Source of the DNA: Planctomycetia bacterium
Lineage (GTDB): Bacteria; Planctomycetota; Planctomycetia; Pirellulales; UBA1268
DNA: 62,407 bases
NCBI GenBank assembly: GCA_021414115.1
Contig: JAIOPD010000019.1
Location: forward strand, 1-62,407
Reading direction: 5' to 3'
A model generated the notes under the pieces. The model ran no database searches and had not been told where the DNA came from. It saw only the letters and a program-made list of their open reading frames with translations. The translations under genes were made by a program, and so were the position numbers. Positions 61,401 through 62,407 of the stretch are shown piece after piece (within the stretch, counting starts at the first letter, position 1; each line of letters starts with the position of its first letter).

Positions 61401-62407
61401 CTCCAACGCCAATAACACCCTGGCGTTTCTCGGCCCGTACACGAGCAGCGATGCCTTCGCCCTCAACGACAGCACCGGCGGGATCACCTTCTCGGGTGAT
61501 GTGACCACCGGAGGCACGACGACGATCACCACCCCCGGCAATCTGTCGATGGGCATCTACGATCTGCTCGCCACCGGCTCGCAGGTCACGCTCACCGGCG
61601 TGAATGTCACGCAGGACTCGACGTTCGGCCGCGTCCTCGCCGCCACGACGCTCGTCGCCGCGGGCTCGGGCATCATCGACCTCGCCAGCGCTGCGAACGA
61701 CTTCACTGGCCGCGTCACGCTCATGGCCACCGGCGCCTACGCGTCGATCCGCGACGCCAACAACCTCCTGCTCGATAACCTGAGCGGCAACATCGGGCCC
61801 AACACGTCCATCAAGGCCGTCGCCGGCGGCACGCTGTCGCTGGCGACCGAGCCGCTCAACACCGGCACCGGTTACATCTGGCTCGAGTCGCAGGGGGGCA
61901 ATCTGCAGCCCACGGGCTCGCTGACCACCTCGACGGGCAACATCGACCTGCGGGCCCGCGACAACCTGCAGGTGTATTTCGCCGTGGAGTCGACGTCGGC
62001 GGGCAACATCACGCTCGTCGGCGGCAGCATCGACCAGACCGGCAACGCCGACCTCACGACCACCGGCGCGGGCACGATCAGCGTGACCGCCGATGGCACC
62101 GGCTCCCGGGGCAACATCACGATGGTGCCGGGCACCGTCTACTCGACCGGCTCGGGCGATATCACGCTCTCCGCCGCCACGTTCATCGACGTGGGCAAAG
62201 TGGTGACTACTGGCAACATCACCGCCACGGCGACCTCCGGCGCGATCACCGACGTCTGGACGGGTGACGAGGCGAATTTCAACGGCAGCGTCGTGGCCCT
62301 GTCGGCCGGTAGCGGCATTGGCACGTCGGGCGACCCGATCGAGACCGATTCGAACGTGCTCCGCGCCACGACCGGCACCGGCGGCATCTTCATCAACGAG
62401 CTCGGCG
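55408..62407 (+). CDS. giant Ser/Thr/Gly-rich adhesin, incomplete at the 3' end
   Basis: At least 2333 residues, still open at the window end. GGAG lies before the ATG. A basic N-terminus (RTWLRRRPALRALRKQRAQR) precedes EPLELRRLMA at residues 39-48, a LEPR-XLL-like motif that marks very large planctomycete surface proteins. The body is almost all beta-strand repeats rich in Gly, Ser, Thr, Asn and Val, with ITLTG/GNITL/TTSGNV units as in filamentous-haemagglutinin-type beta-helices. From about 59 kb there are modules of about 165 residues carrying an NDSSGGL-like block and a GIYDIAASGDVSLTGFGI-like block. Only a few Cys are present. It is likely a cell-surface or matrix adhesin, and a candidate target of the glycosyltransferase upstream. 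Confidence 0.9.
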   Translation, partial: MVWTIFSRTWLRRRPALRALRKQRAQRRSDRWTRFFGSEPLELRRLMAAFTYDSVNDRLSIDLNTSSEQLTLTSSGDGNYVFTSSGTFTGTNESGLSGAGTNTLTITSSLALTDVAIGDSAAGTKVTFGSNTGSYVDNFEITLDATAAAASLALSADTSFSTASLTATVDYGISLTANLSATSGSLSLTSTAGAITLSASKSITTTTAGDITLSASGAITNIASVTSITAAGNVSIDATGALNLPAITSGGTLEVQATGGLTQAAAINAGGDSFFGGASVTLSNATNNFQGAVSAQSSSSGNITLVDSGDLQLGAISQASNRAGSLNVTAGGSITQAASTTIVTGTGAITFTAGSGKNILIGNTGNQLSNATTTFKASSGNLADLTITDITAFTIQPDLAITGDLAITAGGAITDAGNVAVGGAAAFTTTAANGAITLDGTSTYGGALSVSTHGTGNATVTNVVGDLDLGASTVGGRFVASVAGNITDSGPVAVTGTTAITTTANNGSVVLNEPGSKFTGAVNVTTNGSGSTTLTGLQTAINLGNVTTNNLTISATGAITDSGVLNVSGASSFTTTALGSSITINNPGSSFVGPIKAAADGAGSVTISGFTNDIALGQVTFGTSLTVSTTGNISVTPSSNLTSTGFGLGSIALTSTAGNITLNSTLATSGGGLTLTAATGIAGDANGILSSVAPINTGLASGGIVLNVTGTGNVSIGGHINARGANSNMSQGGQGGAVQITTSDGTIAVMAIDTFGGDATPGAGKVNGGNGGLISIDANTGVSPTSAGTISIGGDFNSAGGTGNDGNPQGPGGNILIYDNVILTNSVTLATGATTGNIFFNKRIDSDATPRALTLVAGEGGMEMNGAAGDSQPLLSLTSTSTGGIIRQNIATVGSGGISVSAGAGLTIGGQGTTVNFNTIANGTPAQNGPVYLSATTTTVDDDFVITRGNGAVTFTKYLTGVGTPNLTITTNGTVAPNRYGDVNFGDSATGLGNITMTNVDDLTASSSGGASGTSISAQSLVYTNRGTGNVSFTGSQSYSAVGGVNVETYGSVSIGSSVTTSATGAPIKFFAETLPLTIAGTYGNINTVNGVVELTGKGVNQGSQISVNAGNETILLDGQGTTIVLSGTLTTSSASNTAILIRDASTVSLRGTNVPNGQLQIGTPGISPADVTGDVSQSNEYGVGVIAKYVSANTGGNITIYSAYNQIENLRTFKLGGALAINDSSGGLNVLEDLTATSIDLATNGGALNISTSNITSTAGNIILRGAGVTQATGSNVSSGSGTIFLSGAPYNGGSGNVSLAGTLHSTNNNTCSAIDIRNAWPLQLGDIRVLDGGISIQPIEGWLAPVGPVTQAAGTVIKARNLSVRAAGSVTLTNDNEIDFVGSTCLDTLADGTINIRDVTGNLTLARDVTTANYGSSITLNATGGTLDLAGYNVRGTGVSLLGVGVKSTGGTIGIYGNILVDANDGAIDLTGSSITTTSTSSTAVQLIDSAFSVVLGSITTGTGGTLVLGGSGGDVLGGNVSQGSGSINVGTVTGNANGSVILDKTGNVVTTLSNLTAGGAITLYDSDAGLAVTGVVTNGDKGLINLTTQTTLSLTGSLNGSGATLRALDLGLGQVTLAGDVTANTGNVTLVAAAKTVTQTAGIISTTGSVTGSAYSGLTLNQNNTIGGLGPYTVDVTGNISVNDVSGGLNLTGDVKVVASGTVTITTAGGPLNLSTYDVTTSGNVTLTGVGINQSAGSLVDATGSLIAIDANGGPIAMTGNLTTTSPLATALVIRDATTAALGNISVTSGTVTIGVSKDITGAVTQSVGTTIAAQNLTISANDSVTLDSAGNAIDNLLAVSTGGNFTLVDGSGGLIFKGNTTSGGGVTITTAEQALSLGIYDIAASGDVSLTGFGIIQGTSASDIDAGGGNITLTGLGDQFVLPGTIKTTSNSSLAVLIQNGTNLQFNSIVTGANGTTTFGGAGANGLDGTVTQTLKSSILQTGTLVGNSGQVALSNANNTLAFLGPYTSSDAFALNDSTGGITFSGDVTTGGTTTITTPGNLSMGIYDLLATGSQVTLTGVNVTQDSTFGRVLAATTLVAAGSGIIDLASAANDFTGRVTLMATGAYASIRDANNLLLDNLSGNIGPNTSIKAVAGGTLSLATEPLNTGTGYIWLESQGGNLQPTGSLTTSTGNIDLRARDNLQVYFAVESTSAGNITLVGGSIDQTGNADLTTTGAGTISVTADGTGSRGNITMVPGTVYSTGSGDITLSAATFIDVGKVVTTGNITATATSGAITDVWTGDEANFNGSVVALSAGSGIGTSGDPIETDSNVLRATTGTGGIFINELG

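Overview
The window looks like chromosomal DNA of a high-GC planctomycete, probably Pirellulales-like. This is inferred from lineage hallmarks, not from a marker gene. The hallmarks are a fused PVC-type membrane-bound dehydrogenase with a C-terminal cytochrome c, a PEP-CTERM surface protein, two proteins with LEPR-XLL-like N-termini, secreted Gfo/Idh/MocA and PQQ-propeller proteins, and a 106-bp asymmetric inverted-repeat element scattered through the intergenic spaces. No rRNA, tRNA, CRISPR array, transposase or phage gene was seen.

Layout. 0-5 kb: purM and glgX are divergent, followed by a His-rich lipoprotein, a Tat-exported CxxC protein and a DUF1802 protein. 5.4-9.8 kb (minus): an operon of D-2-hydroxyacid dehydrogenase, Ldh2-family dehydrogenase, KDG-kinase-like PfkB kinase and a translationally coupled cytochrome P450. 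9.9-13.8 kb: an unknown protein, a 59-residue secreted peptide and hrpB. 13.9-19.8 kb: a divergent sugar locus, with a class-I-aldolase-like protein and a Tat-exported Gfo/Idh/MocA oxidoreductase on minus, and a xylose-isomerase-like protein, XylR and a PfkB kinase on plus. 19.8-23.8 kb: a large membrane protein coupled to PPK2. 24.5-29.9 kb: a 1647-residue fused redox protein and a Bcp peroxiredoxin. 30-35.4 kb (minus): a tightly packed operon of STAS-domain protein, ABC permease, ABC ATPase, substrate-binding protein and Ca2+/H+ exchanger, with a 33-residue membrane peptide just upstream. 35.5-42 kb: mixed genes, including an animal-type heme peroxidase, a PQQ-propeller protein and a GIY-YIG nuclease.

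42.3-62.4 kb looks like a cell-surface and regulation region. A histidine kinase/LuxR response regulator pair and a degenerate receiver protein are followed by a beta-helix PEP-CTERM protein, a SPINDLY/OGT-like glycosyltransferase, an asparaginase, a glycosyltransferase-methyltransferase fusion, a tandem DUF3467 protein, a methyltransferase with regulatory domain and a giant Ser/Thr/Gly-rich adhesin that runs off the window end. The intergenic regions before the receiver/PEP-CTERM genes and before the methyltransferase/adhesin genes share a dyad (TCACTAG-CA-[C/G]-TAGTGA) and a second box (CCGGATTTCGCTGA). This suggests common control of surface protein production and modification.

The most interesting points are the candidate surface-glycoprotein regulon, a xylose locus with a PfkB kinase and an aldolase where xylulokinase is expected, the STAS/ABC/Ca2+ exchanger operon, and the repeat-element family. 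Functions are assigned from motifs read by eye; no database search was run.
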